Below are positions 34,845 to 43,307 of a stretch of DNA of 64,000 nt, piece after piece. A program made the translations under genes and the position numbers. The notes under the pieces were generated by a model. That model ran no database searches and had not been told where the DNA came from. It worked only from the letters and a program-made list of their open reading frames with translations. Position 1 is the first letter of the stretch. The number at the start of each line of letters is the position of its first letter. Source of the DNA: an uncultured Collinsella sp. (GTDB taxonomy: Bacteria > Actinomycetota > Coriobacteriia > Coriobacteriales > Coriobacteriaceae); contig UQYA01000002.1 of NCBI GenBank assembly GCA_900545165.1, positions 1 to 64,000 of the forward strand, in the 5' to 3' direction.

Positions 34845-35324
34845 CTACACGCCGGCGGCGATGCCGGTGCGGTCGTGGATGGCGCCATGCGGGCAGACGA
34901 CGGCGCACATGCCGCACGACAGGCAGTCCACGCCGTCGATATGGGCGCAGTTGTCCACGATGCGGATAGCGCCGGCAGGGCACTTTTTGGCGCACATACC
35001 GCAACCGATGCAGCTCGTGTCGCAGACCTTGCGCGCAATGGCACCCTTATCGGTGTTGTTGCAGCGCACCAGAATGTTCTGGTAGCCGGGGACGAAGGCA
35101 ATCACGCGCTGCGGGCACGCCATGCCGCACAGGCCACAGCCCGTGCACTTGGAGCGGTCCACGCGGGCGATGCCATCGACCAGCGCAATGGCGCCGTGGG
35201 GGCAGGCCGTGACGCAGGCGCCACAGCCAATGCAGCCTTCGCTGCAGCGGGCGTCGCCGCCCGCGGAGGCACAACCGCTTCCGCAGGCAACGTAGGCCAC
35301 ATTATGTTGAATGGATTTGGCCAT
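34845..35324 (-). CDS. RnfB-like polyferredoxin
   Basis: A 159-residue protein with four CxxCxxCxxxCP motifs (CIGCGACVTACP, CTGCGLCGMACP, CIGCGMCAKKCP, CLSCGMCAVVCP), enough for four [4Fe-4S] clusters. The order and the linkers (VPGYQNILVRCNNTDKGA) match the C-terminal half of RnfB, but the membrane and Fe-S anchor part of RnfB is absent, so it is soluble. It lies 12 nt before xdhD and 11 nt after ygfK and is likely the electron carrier between them. Confidence 0.88.
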   Translation of the reverse strand: MAKSIQHNVAYVACGSGCASAGGDARCSEGCIGCGACVTACPHGAIALVDGIARVDRSKCTGCGLCGMACPQRVIAFVPGYQNILVRCNNTDKGAIARKVCDTSCIGCGMCAKKCPAGAIRIVDNCAHIDGVDCLSCGMCAVVCPHGAIHDRTGIAAGV

Positions 35325-35335
35325 AAGAGACTCGC

Positions 35336-38335
35336 CTATTTCTTAAGAAGGTACGAATAGTTGTCGCGCACAGCCCTGATGGTCAGGCGGACGGCCTCGG
35401 GAAGACCGGTGTTGACGGCATCGACCGAGACGGTGCGGACCGTGCCGGCGACGCGAACCTTAAAGTGGTCCTCGTCCACGGCCAGGAAGCCCTCGTTCTC
35501 GGAGTTCTCCATGTCCTCCTCGCTCCAGAACAGGGTGAGCTTGTCCTTGTAGGGACGACCCTCCTGGTAAGGGCAGAACACGGCGCAGTTGCCGCACTCG
35601 TTGCACATGCCGTCGACATGGACGACCTGATGCTTGGCCAGGCCCGGCACCTTAATTGCCACGTTGGCGCGGTTGGGGCACACGTCGCAGCAGACCTCGC
35701 ACACCGAGCCGCAGCCCAGGCAGCGGGTCTTGGTGCAGTTGCGCTTGTCGCGGCACAGCGACCCCTTGCGCTCGTAGCAGGTGTCCTCGCGGCCGGCCTG
35801 CTCGTTGCAGTCGGCGTACTTGTTAAAGTCCACACCGGCGATGGCACGGGCGACCTCGGCGGCATCGGCGATAGCCTCGACCACGGTGGCAGGACCGCGA
35901 CGGCAGTCGCCGGCAGCCCAAACGCCCTCGACGCCGGTGGAGGTGGCGGCAAGACGGCCGCGACGGTCGTGCTCGACGCCCGCGGCATCGTACAGGCTGG
36001 CATCGATGCCCTCGCCCACGGCGCAGATCACCGTGGTGGCGGAAAGCTCGACGGTCTCGCCCGTGGCGACGGGGCTGCGACGGCCGCTTGCATCCGGCTC
36101 GCCGAGCTCCATGACGTCGCAGGTCAGCACGGAGCCGTTGAGTGCCTTGGGCGCCAGCAGCTCGCAGAGCTCAACGCCGTCGGCAAGAGCAAGATCGAGC
36201 TCTTCCTCGTCGGCGGGCATCTGCTTCTTGGTGCGGCGATACACCAGGCGCACGTTCTTCACACCAGCCAGACGCTTGGCCACGCGGGCCGCGTCCATGG
36301 CGGTGTTGCCGGCGCCAATGACCACGACGTCCTCGCCCAGCTCGAGTTTCTCGCCCTTCTTGGCGGCCTCGAGGAACTCCAGCACATCGAGCTCGGCACC
36401 CTCGCCCAGGCCCGCAGAGCCGGGCATCCAGGCACCGGTGGCCACGACCACGTCGGTAAAGCCCTGGTCCTTGAGCTCGTCAATGGAATCAACGCGAGCG
36501 TTGAGCTGCACCTTGGCGCCAAAGGCTAGGCAGAGCTCGGCATCGTGGGAGATATCGTCGCTCGCGATGCGGAACTCGGGAATCACGTGACGGACCACGC
36601 CACCGAGCGAATCGCGGGCCTCAAAGATGGTGACGGGCACGCCGGCACGCGTCAGGAAGAACGCCGTCGCCAGGCCGGCCGGGCCGCCGCCGATAACGGC
36701 AACGTTGCGCTCGCCGTCGTTTGCGATGGCCTGAGCACGCAGCTTGGGCAGCACGGCGGTCATGGCCTCGCGGGCGGCCTTGAGCTTGCTGGCGCGAATC
36801 TGGGCGCCCTCGGGCTCGTAGAACGCACGCTCGCAGGCACGGCCGCAGGGATGCGGGCAGATGGTGCCGGTAATGAACGGCAGAGCGTTGCGCTCGATGA
36901 TGATGTTGAGCGCGTCCTCGTAGCGGCCCTCGTCAACAGCCGCCAGATAGGCGGGAATATCCTGCTGGATGGGGCAGCTCGTGCGGCACGGCGTGGTAAA
37001 GCAATCGGAAAGCGGACTCTTGCCGGCGACCTTGCGGTCGGGCAGCGGACGCAGCGGCTTCTTGTAGAGCGGGTTGGTGAGTGAGTCGGTCTGGATCGCA
37101 GTCACAGCCTCGAGCGAGACGCCCGCGAACGGCTTGCCATCCAGGTCGGTAAACTCGCCGGCCATCTGGCTAAAGCGCTCGTAGCCACCAGGCTTGAGCA
37201 CGTCGGTCGCCAGGGTGACGGGCCAAATGCCGGCATCGTACAGGGCGCGGATGTTGTAGACCGTGGCACCGCCGGAGTAGCTTATGCGCAGTTTGCCATC
37301 AAACTGCTCGGTAATGCGGCGGGCAGCCTCGATGGTCAGCGAGAACAGCGAACGGCCGGACATGTACATCTCGGTGGAGGGCAGCTCGTTCCTCGTCACG
37401 TCGACGGGGAACGTGTTGGTCAGCTTGACGCCAAACTCCAGGCCGCGCTCGGCGCACAGGGCAATCAGGCGCTCGAACATAGGCACGGCATCGGCCCACT
37501 GCAGGTCCTCGCGGAAGTGCGTGTCATCGAAGACGATGTAGTCAAAGCCCAGCTCGTTGAGGCGCTGGCGGGCAAACTCATAGCCCAGCAGCGTGGGGTT
37601 GCACTTGATGTAGGTGTTGAGACCCTTCTCGGTAATCAGATAGGTCGCGATGCGCTCGATCTCCGCCGGCGGGCAGCCATGCAGGGTGGACTCGGTGATG
37701 GAGTTGGAAACGCGTGCCGGGATGGACTCGACAAACGCGGCGTCGACATGCTCAAACTTGTCCAGGTTGGCGAGCGCCCAGGCACGGCACTCGTTCCAGA
37801 CGTCAGAGCCGCTGGCGTCCTTCATGCCCTCGATGTAGGCGTCGACCTTGGGGCTCTTGATGCCCTCGAGGTCATAGCCCACGGACATGTTGAAGACAAA
37901 GCCGTCCGGGCTACCTAGGCCGTACTCGCGAGCGATGAGGTGGCAGGCGAACCATGCCTTCACGTACTCGGCAAAAGCCTGCGGAACCTCGAGCTCGGTC
38001 GACCACTCGCAGTTGTAGCACTCGTCCTGCGCCACGATGCAGGGCTTGTTCACACACTTGGAGAGCTCCTCGCCGTCCATAACCTGAACGGTCTTGAGCT
38101 CAAAGAAGCGGGAACCGGCCACGTAGGATGCCACGATGTTTTGGGCAAGCTGCGTATTGGGGCCGGCGGCCGGGCCAAACGGAGTCTCGATGCGCTCGTC
38201 AAAAATGGGAAGCGCGCCCTCCTGGTTGGTCGTAACCATCTTGCGCACGCCAAAGACGGCGCCCTGAGTCTTGTGCTCCTCGATGATCCAGTTCATCAGC
38301 TGCGAAAACGGGATCGGCCTCATGATGTCGCTCAT
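35336..38335 (-). CDS. ygfK: YgfK, putative flavin/Fe-S oxidoreductase (selenate reductase-like subunit)
   Basis: A 999-residue YgfK protein. The N-terminal ~450 residues are a dihydropyrimidine-dehydrogenase-like barrel. Then come a cysteine-rich region (CRTSCPIQQDIPAYL, CPHPCGRACE), a FAD motif (VIGGGPAGLA) and an NAD(P)H motif (VIGAGNTAMDAARV). The C-terminal ferredoxin part has CLGCGSVCEVCCDVCP and CNECGNCAVFCP. It can pass electrons between NAD(P)H, Fe-S carriers and a substrate. YgfK is part of the gut urate-degradation gene set; its natural substrate is not established. A longer open frame upstream is ignored because AGAGAGGAAC stands before the ATG at 38335. Confidence 0.92.
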   Translation of the reverse strand: MSDIMRPIPFSQLMNWIIEEHKTQGAVFGVRKMVTTNQEGALPIFDERIETPFGPAAGPNTQLAQNIVASYVAGSRFFELKTVQVMDGEELSKCVNKPCIVAQDECYNCEWSTELEVPQAFAEYVKAWFACHLIAREYGLGSPDGFVFNMSVGYDLEGIKSPKVDAYIEGMKDASGSDVWNECRAWALANLDKFEHVDAAFVESIPARVSNSITESTLHGCPPAEIERIATYLITEKGLNTYIKCNPTLLGYEFARQRLNELGFDYIVFDDTHFREDLQWADAVPMFERLIALCAERGLEFGVKLTNTFPVDVTRNELPSTEMYMSGRSLFSLTIEAARRITEQFDGKLRISYSGGATVYNIRALYDAGIWPVTLATDVLKPGGYERFSQMAGEFTDLDGKPFAGVSLEAVTAIQTDSLTNPLYKKPLRPLPDRKVAGKSPLSDCFTTPCRTSCPIQQDIPAYLAAVDEGRYEDALNIIIERNALPFITGTICPHPCGRACERAFYEPEGAQIRASKLKAAREAMTAVLPKLRAQAIANDGERNVAVIGGGPAGLATAFFLTRAGVPVTIFEARDSLGGVVRHVIPEFRIASDDISHDAELCLAFGAKVQLNARVDSIDELKDQGFTDVVVATGAWMPGSAGLGEGAELDVLEFLEAAKKGEKLELGEDVVVIGAGNTAMDAARVAKRLAGVKNVRLVYRRTKKQMPADEEELDLALADGVELCELLAPKALNGSVLTCDVMELGEPDASGRRSPVATGETVELSATTVICAVGEGIDASLYDAAGVEHDRRGRLAATSTGVEGVWAAGDCRRGPATVVEAIADAAEVARAIAGVDFNKYADCNEQAGREDTCYERKGSLCRDKRNCTKTRCLGCGSVCEVCCDVCPNRANVAIKVPGLAKHQVVHVDGMCNECGNCAVFCPYQEGRPYKDKLTLFWSEEDMENSENEGFLAVDEDHFKVRVAGTVRTVSVDAVNTGLPEAVRLTIRAVRDNYSYLLKK

Positions 38336-38433
38336 AATGAGTTCCTCTCTGTAACGCCCGGCGAGACCGCGCGGCGGGCGCAAATACGGTGTAGCGCTAG
38401 CACAGCGCCGGCGACCCCGCGGAGGCCGCCTAT

Positions 38434-38469
38434 GCGCGCGCCGGATGCGGCGAAACATCCGACGCGCGC
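38434..38469. other. Hairpin between ssnA and ygfK
   Basis: A 12-13 bp near-perfect stem of GCGCGCG-CGGATG and CATCCG-CGCGCGC follows the ssnA stop. No T-run, so an mRNA stabiliser or weak terminator. Confidence 0.55.
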
Positions 38470-38484
38470 GAATCTACTTGTGAA

Positions 38485-39840
38485 TTAGTAGGTGCGATCG
38501 TTGAGCGTGCTCCAGAGCTTCTTGGACTCGGCCATGGTCCACGCGTTGATCTTGGCCTCATCAATCCCAACGAACTCGCGATCCTTGTACAGGACGCGGC
38601 CGTTGATGATGGTGGTGCGGCAGTTTTTGCCCATCATGCCAAAGAGCATGTGGCCGTCGATGTTCTCCTCGCTCAGCGGCGTAAAGGGCTTGTAGTCCAT
38701 AACGATAACGTCGGCGGCAGCGCCGGCCTCGAGCACACCGAGCTTGCGATCGAAGTACTTGCTCGCCATCTTGGCGTTGTTCTCGAACAGCATCGTCATG
38801 GCCTCGCACCAGCCCACGTTGGGCATGGCGGCGTTGTGGCGCTGAATGATCAGGAAGACCTTAAGGCTCTCGAGCATATCGTGGGTGTAGGCGTCGGTGC
38901 CCATGCACACGGGGATGCCGCGGCGGAAGAACTCGAGCACGGGGGCGCAGCCCACGGCGTTGCCCATATTGGATTCGGGATTGTTGACCAGCCAGGTGCC
39001 GGACTCCTTGACGATATCCATCTCGGCAGGCGTCACGTGGATGCAGTGGCCCAGCATGGTGTCGGGACCCAGCAGGTTGTGCTGCAGCAGGCGCTCGACG
39101 GGGCTGATACCACCGCGGTTGAGACGGGAGTCCCACACATCGTTCATGCCCTCGCACACATGGATGTGGAAGCCGGTCAGGCCGTTGTTGGCCTCGGCCA
39201 TCTTGTCCATGGTCTCGTCCGACAGCGTAAAGGTGGCGTGACCGCCAAACATGGCGGCGATCATGTGGTTATCGTTATCGCGACGCTCCTTGGCGGCCCA
39301 CTGGGCAAACTCGGCGTTCTCGGCAATGGCCTGGTTGCATTTTTCCTGGCCGCGGCGATCGGAGACCTCGTAGCACAGGCACGAACGCATGCCCAGCTCC
39401 TGAGCTGCATCCTTAATGGTAAAGAGGCTTCCCGGGATCTCGCAGAAGCTCGCATGGTGATCGAAGATCGTGGTGACGCCATCGCGAATGGAGTCCAGAA
39501 TCGTGGCATAGGCGCTTGCCTTGGTGCCGTCGAGCGTCAGATTGTCGTCGATCTTCCACCACTGCTGCTCAAGATTCTCCAGGAAGTTGGTGGGGTTGCA
39601 GCCCTTAATGGCAAGTCCGCGGGCCAGACCCGAGTAGATGTGGGTGTGGCAGTTGATGAGTCCGGGCATGATGAGGTTGCCCTGGGCGTCGACGTACTCG
39701 GCATCCGGGTACTTGGCCTTGAGCTCGCACTCGGGACCTACTTCGACGATCGTATCTCCGTCAATGGCGACCGCACCGTTTGGAATGAACGGGGCCTGAG
39801 CGTTGCGGGTAAAGACGGAACCGTTAGCGACCAGAAGCAT
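38485..39840 (-). CDS. ssnA: Putative aminohydrolase SsnA
   Basis: A 451-residue amidohydrolase-superfamily enzyme. Metal ligands are visible in NCHTHIYSG (about 58-66), FHIHVCEG, GHCIHV and GTDAYTHD, the order found in guanine deaminase and chlorohydrolase-like enzymes. SsnA genes accompany xdhD and ygfK in selenium/purine clusters, and a deaminase step on a purine or a ring-opened amine is the likely role. The ATG at 39840 has AAGGGAG in front; the six codons upstream of it do not. Confidence 0.9.
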   Translation of the reverse strand: MLLVANGSVFTRNAQAPFIPNGAVAIDGDTIVEVGPECELKAKYPDAEYVDAQGNLIMPGLINCHTHIYSGLARGLAIKGCNPTNFLENLEQQWWKIDDNLTLDGTKASAYATILDSIRDGVTTIFDHHASFCEIPGSLFTIKDAAQELGMRSCLCYEVSDRRGQEKCNQAIAENAEFAQWAAKERRDNDNHMIAAMFGGHATFTLSDETMDKMAEANNGLTGFHIHVCEGMNDVWDSRLNRGGISPVERLLQHNLLGPDTMLGHCIHVTPAEMDIVKESGTWLVNNPESNMGNAVGCAPVLEFFRRGIPVCMGTDAYTHDMLESLKVFLIIQRHNAAMPNVGWCEAMTMLFENNAKMASKYFDRKLGVLEAGAAADVIVMDYKPFTPLSEENIDGHMLFGMMGKNCRTTIINGRVLYKDREFVGIDEAKINAWTMAESKKLWSTLNDRTY

Positions 39841-39987
39841 GAATGCTCCCTTCAACATCAGGGGCGGGGTTTGACACCTCTGACATGGCGGAGTGCGAAG
39901 CGCCGGCCTACACCGGAAACGGGCCCTCTCCCGTCAACGCTTCACCAAAGGGACAAACCCTTTGAAGTGCGGCTTGGCGCCGCATGG

Positions 39988-40019
39988 CGTCGGCGGACGA
40001 GGCGATGCGTCCGCCGACG
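39988..40019 (-). terminator. Hairpin after the purine permease gene
   Basis: A perfect 12-bp stem (CGTCGGCGGACG / CGTCCGCCGACG) with an 8-nt loop begins 17 nt after the permease stop. Without a T-run, it may only partly stop read-through into ssnA. Confidence 0.6.
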
Positions 40020-40035
40020 AATAGCACCGAATTGG

Positions 40036-41430
40036 TTACTTCTTGCTCTCGGGCAAGACCAGATCCACGGCAGCGTCCTTGGCAGCATCGATGTGCTGAG
40101 CCACGACCGGCGTCTGCGGAAGGATCAGGTTAAGGACAATGGCCATGATGGCGGTGGGGGTTACGGCATTGGAGCCGATGACGGTGGACACCCAGGCGGG
40201 CATACCCTCGCCGGCAAGGCAGCCGCTGGCCATCCAGATACCCAGGCCAAAGACGACCGAGGTGCCGACGATGGTGGTGGTGCGCTGCGTGAGGCCCTCG
40301 CGGGTGAACATGCGCACGCCGTTCATGGTGATGGTGCCAAAGACGCCGACGGTCGCGCCGCCGATGACGGGCTGCGGGATAGCGGAAAGGACGGCAGAGA
40401 GCTGCGGGAACAGGCCGGCGATGGCAAAGACGGCCGCGATGATCACAAAGACCCACTTGTTGACGACCTTGTTGGAGCAGATGATGCCCACGTTCTGGCC
40501 AAGGGCGCTGGTGGGAAGACCGCCCAGCAGGCCGCCGACCATAGAGGTGAGGCCCTGGGACACGATAGCGCCGGAGAGCTCGCGCTCGGTGGGCATACGG
40601 TCGATGGAGCCCAGGCAGGCGGCGGAGACGTCGCCGATAATCTGGATGGCGACCATGGGGAACACGACGGCGAGGGTAATGCAGACCTCGGGATCAAACT
40701 CGAGCGCGTAGGGCATGAGCTTGGGAAGGGCGAAGACCTGAGCGGTGGCGACGCTGGAGAAGTCGATCATGCCAAAGGGGATGGAGACGATCATGCCAAC
40801 GATCATGCCAAAGAACACGGATCCCAGCTTGAGCGTGCCCTTGCCAAAGTTGGCGAGCGCAAAGACCACGGCGAAGGTGATAAGAGCGACGCACCAGGCC
40901 TGCGGGGTGCCCCACAGCGGCGTACCCATACCGCCGGCCATATACTTGACGGCCGTGGGATACAGCGAAACGCCGATGGAGAAGATGACCGTACCGGTCA
41001 CGACGGGCGGGAACAGCCACTTGATCTTGCTGTAGGCCAGACCAAAGAGGACCGCGACGGCGCCGCCGACGATCTCGCCGCCCAGCAGCGCACCAAAGCT
41101 AAAGCCCGAGGCACCCATGGCCTGCAGGGCCGGCAGGAACGCGAACGAAACGCCCATGACGATGGGCAGGCCGCCGCCGATGCGACGGAAGGGAGCGAAG
41201 GCCTGAAGGGCCGTGTCGATTGCCGAAAGAATGAGCGCGACCTGGATGATGTCGGTGCTCTGCTGGCTATTAAAGCCGTAGACGCCGGCCATGATGACCG
41301 CCGGGGTAATGATGCCGGCAAACGATGCCAGTACGTGCTGAAGGGCACACGGGATCATTTCCTTAACGGGAGGCATGCCTTCGCGAGTGAACAGGGCTTC
41401 AGTGCCGTTCGTAACCGTCTCCTGGGTCAT
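40036..41430 (-). CDS. NCS2 family purine permease (xanthine/uracil/urate type)
   Basis: A 464-residue nucleobase:cation symporter-2 protein with about 12-14 membrane helices. Family sequences are visible in the ALQHVLASFAG start (about 27-37), GGGLPIVMG, and SALGQNVGIICSNKVVNKW (about 325-343). E. coli relatives carry uracil, xanthine or urate. Its place at the head of the right metabolic arm, divergent from a PAS/HTH regulator, points to import of the pathway substrate, urate or xanthine, but the residues I can judge do not separate the two. Length is standard. Confidence 0.9.
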   Translation of the reverse strand: MTQETVTNGTEALFTREGMPPVKEMIPCALQHVLASFAGIITPAVIMAGVYGFNSQQSTDIIQVALILSAIDTALQAFAPFRRIGGGLPIVMGVSFAFLPALQAMGASGFSFGALLGGEIVGGAVAVLFGLAYSKIKWLFPPVVTGTVIFSIGVSLYPTAVKYMAGGMGTPLWGTPQAWCVALITFAVVFALANFGKGTLKLGSVFFGMIVGMIVSIPFGMIDFSSVATAQVFALPKLMPYALEFDPEVCITLAVVFPMVAIQIIGDVSAACLGSIDRMPTERELSGAIVSQGLTSMVGGLLGGLPTSALGQNVGIICSNKVVNKWVFVIIAAVFAIAGLFPQLSAVLSAIPQPVIGGATVGVFGTITMNGVRMFTREGLTQRTTTIVGTSVVFGLGIWMASGCLAGEGMPAWVSTVIGSNAVTPTAIMAIVLNLILPQTPVVAQHIDAAKDAAVDLVLPESKK

Positions 41431-41782
41431 TTGACCACCAATCCTCGAAGTAGTTGTTTTCGCATCTAACGCTCTATTGTGACGCAGTGCGGGGTTGAGG
41501 TTGTGCCTTCATTGCATATCGTATTAAAGATGATTCTCATTCTCAATAATAATTTTTTGTTATCAGACTATTCTTCAGCTGAAATAACGCATTTCCGCAG
41601 GTCAGGAAAGTGTCTGGTCAAAATAACATCTAACTTTTCTTTTGGTCAACCGTTTACCGCTAAATTCCTACCGTTCGTCTGCATTACGCAATGTACCTGC
41701 GGATATACGAGATGATGGGCAGCGTGTTACCATGAGAAAAAATTGTTATGAACATTTCCGATTTCACCCAAAGGAGTTGCCC
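41431..41782. promoter_or_regulatory. Divergent AT-rich promoter region of permease and regulator
   Basis: A 352-nt AT-rich region holding the promoters of both divergent genes. A short palindrome TTCAGCTGAA lies at 41574-41583 and an AATAATTTTTTGTT tract at about 41547-41562. The perfect AACAAA-N3-TTTGTT site of the left arm is not found here. Confidence 0.5.
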
Positions 41783-42439
41783 GTGAACGAGACCGTACGT
41801 CGCTTTTTGCCGATGGTCGATTTTCTGGAGCAGATACTCGGCAAAAACAGCGAAATCGTGCTGCACGATTTCTCGGATCCCGACCACGCCATCGTTGATA
41901 TTCGCAACGGCATCGTGAGCGGCCGCAAGGTCGGCGGTCCCGCCACCGATCTGGCACTCAAGATCATGCACGACGCCAAGTATCGCGACCTGCCGTTTAT
42001 TACGGGCTACGAGGGGCGCGGTGCCGGCGGCAAGACGTTGGAGTCAGCGACGTACTTTATCCGCGAGAATGACGAGATCGTCGGTATGCTCTGCGTCAAC
42101 ACCGACCTCTCGACCGTGCGCTCCATCAACGCCATGGCGCAGCAGCTCATGGCGTGCTTCGACGCGGCGCCGACGCGCACGGAGCCCGCCCCTATCGAGG
42201 TCGAAAGCCTTTCGGAGTCCACGCAGGAGCTCATCGACCGCAGCATTGCCGAGTTGCTGAGCGCGCGCGGGCTGGATGTAGCGTCGCTTGGTCAGAGCGA
42301 CCGCGTGGACGTCATTCGCCACCTCAACGGCAACGGGGTGTTCATGCTCAAGGGCGCCGTGGCCTGCGCCGCCACCGCGCTGGGCATCTCGGAGCCCAGC
42401 GTCTACCGCTACCTGCAAAAAGTTCGCAAGGAGGGCTAA
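41783..42439 (+). CDS. YheO-like PAS domain / DauR-type HTH transcriptional regulator (second copy)
   Basis: A 218-residue paralogue of the 8567-9220 regulator, with EIVLHDFSDPDHAIVDIRNGIVSGRKVGG in the sensor and a C-terminal helix-turn-helix ending GISEPSVYRYLQK. GTG at 41783 is chosen because AAAGGAG stands six nt before it; an upstream ATG at 41642 would add 47 residues unlike the family. It is divergent from the purine permease gene and probably controls the right arm. A strong terminator follows. Confidence 0.85.
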   Translation: MNETVRRFLPMVDFLEQILGKNSEIVLHDFSDPDHAIVDIRNGIVSGRKVGGPATDLALKIMHDAKYRDLPFITGYEGRGAGGKTLESATYFIRENDEIVGMLCVNTDLSTVRSINAMAQQLMACFDAAPTRTEPAPIEVESLSESTQELIDRSIAELLSARGLDVASLGQSDRVDVIRHLNGNGVFMLKGAVACAATALGISEPSVYRYLQKVRKEG

Positions 42440-42486
42440 CGGGCAAAATGGAGCGCGGCTCCACAAGCGATCCGTCACTTAACAAA

Positions 42487-42522
42487 AGACCCTGCAGCTC
42501 GCACGCGCTGCAGGGTCTTTTT
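42487..42522 (+). terminator. Intrinsic terminator between convergent genes
   Basis: An 11-bp stem (AGACCCTGCAG / CTGCAGGGTCT) with a 10-nt loop and TTTTT after it. The arm is preceded by AAAA, so it may also serve the convergent ridA. Confidence 0.88.
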
Positions 42523-42551
42523 GCATGTCATGTTTAGTTGTTGCCAACGCC

Positions 42552-42929
42552 TTAGTGAGCGGCGACGACCTCGATCTCGACCAGACCGCCAGCCGGAAGG
42601 GCGGCAACCTGGAAAGCGCTGCGCGCGGGGAACGGAGCCTCGAACTTGGAGGCGTAGATCTCGTTCACGGCAGCGAAGTCGGCAATGTCGGCCAGGTAGA
42701 CCGTGGTCTTGACGACATCGGCAAACGTAGCGCCGGCGGCAGTCAGCAGGGCCTCGACGTTGGCAAGGGACTGCTTGGCCTGGGCCTCGACGCCCTCGGG
42801 CATCTTGCCAGTTGCGGGGTCGATGCCCAGCTGGCCGGACAGGAACACCATGTTGCCGGCCTGGATACCGGGGGAATACGGGCCGATGGCTGCGGGTGCG
42901 TTATCGGAAGACACGACGGTCTTGCTCAT
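42552..42929 (-). CDS. ridA: RidA family enamine/imine deaminase
   Basis: A 125-residue RidA (YjgF) protein: IGPYSPGIQAGNMVFLSGQLG at the start (residues 14-34) and the conserved arginine region near ARSAFQVAALP. RidA hydrolyses reactive 2-aminoacrylate and related imines. Diaminopropionate ammonia-lyase (ygeX here) generates aminoacrylate, so its position at the edge of the locus makes sense as damage control. AAGGAGAAAAAC precedes the ATG at 42929; upstream open codons are not coding-like. Confidence 0.9.
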   Translation of the reverse strand: MSKTVVSSDNAPAAIGPYSPGIQAGNMVFLSGQLGIDPATGKMPEGVEAQAKQSLANVEALLTAAGATFADVVKTTVYLADIADFAAVNEIYASKFEAPFPARSAFQVAALPAGGLVEIEVVAAH

Positions 42930-43129
42930 GTTTTTCTCCTTACGATCAATTGAGAGAGCGTGAGCGCGGCGTTCGCACCGGGAGGCACAATTCGGTCTGA
43001 ACACCGCGCTTGATTGGGATAGTAAGTGAGCTTTTTGCTCGATGCAAGATTATTATTACGTTACGAGAATATTTTATCGCCCAACGGCGCCTGTCGGCCG
43101 CTAAACGGCACGACCGGACGGTGAGGCTC

Positions 43130-43201
43130 AAAATGATCCGTTTCCCTCCGTCCCCATCGGATCAGGTGATCCATAGGGGACGGAGGGAAACGGATCATTT
43201 T
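43130..43201. repeat. Long perfect inverted repeat between ridA and the U32 gene
   Basis: Arms 43130-43155 and 43176-43201 (26 nt) are exact reverse complements, flanked by AAAA and TTTT. The 20-nt centre holds a further small palindrome (GGATCA ... TGATCC). It lies upstream of both divergent neighbours, which is an odd place for a terminator. Confidence 0.85.
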
Positions 43202-43307
43202 TGCTACAAGGGCTGCTGAAGACTTTGTCCTGCTTAGGCTGCGGGCGTCGCTCACCGCAGCGACGCCACTATACTTTCGAATATCTGAGCATTTTGAAAG
43301 GCAGGAT

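Noticed and set aside
38650..41469. A 939-codon plus-strand frame
   Set aside because: It is antisense to ssnA and the purine permease gene and spans the gap between them with no ribosome site.
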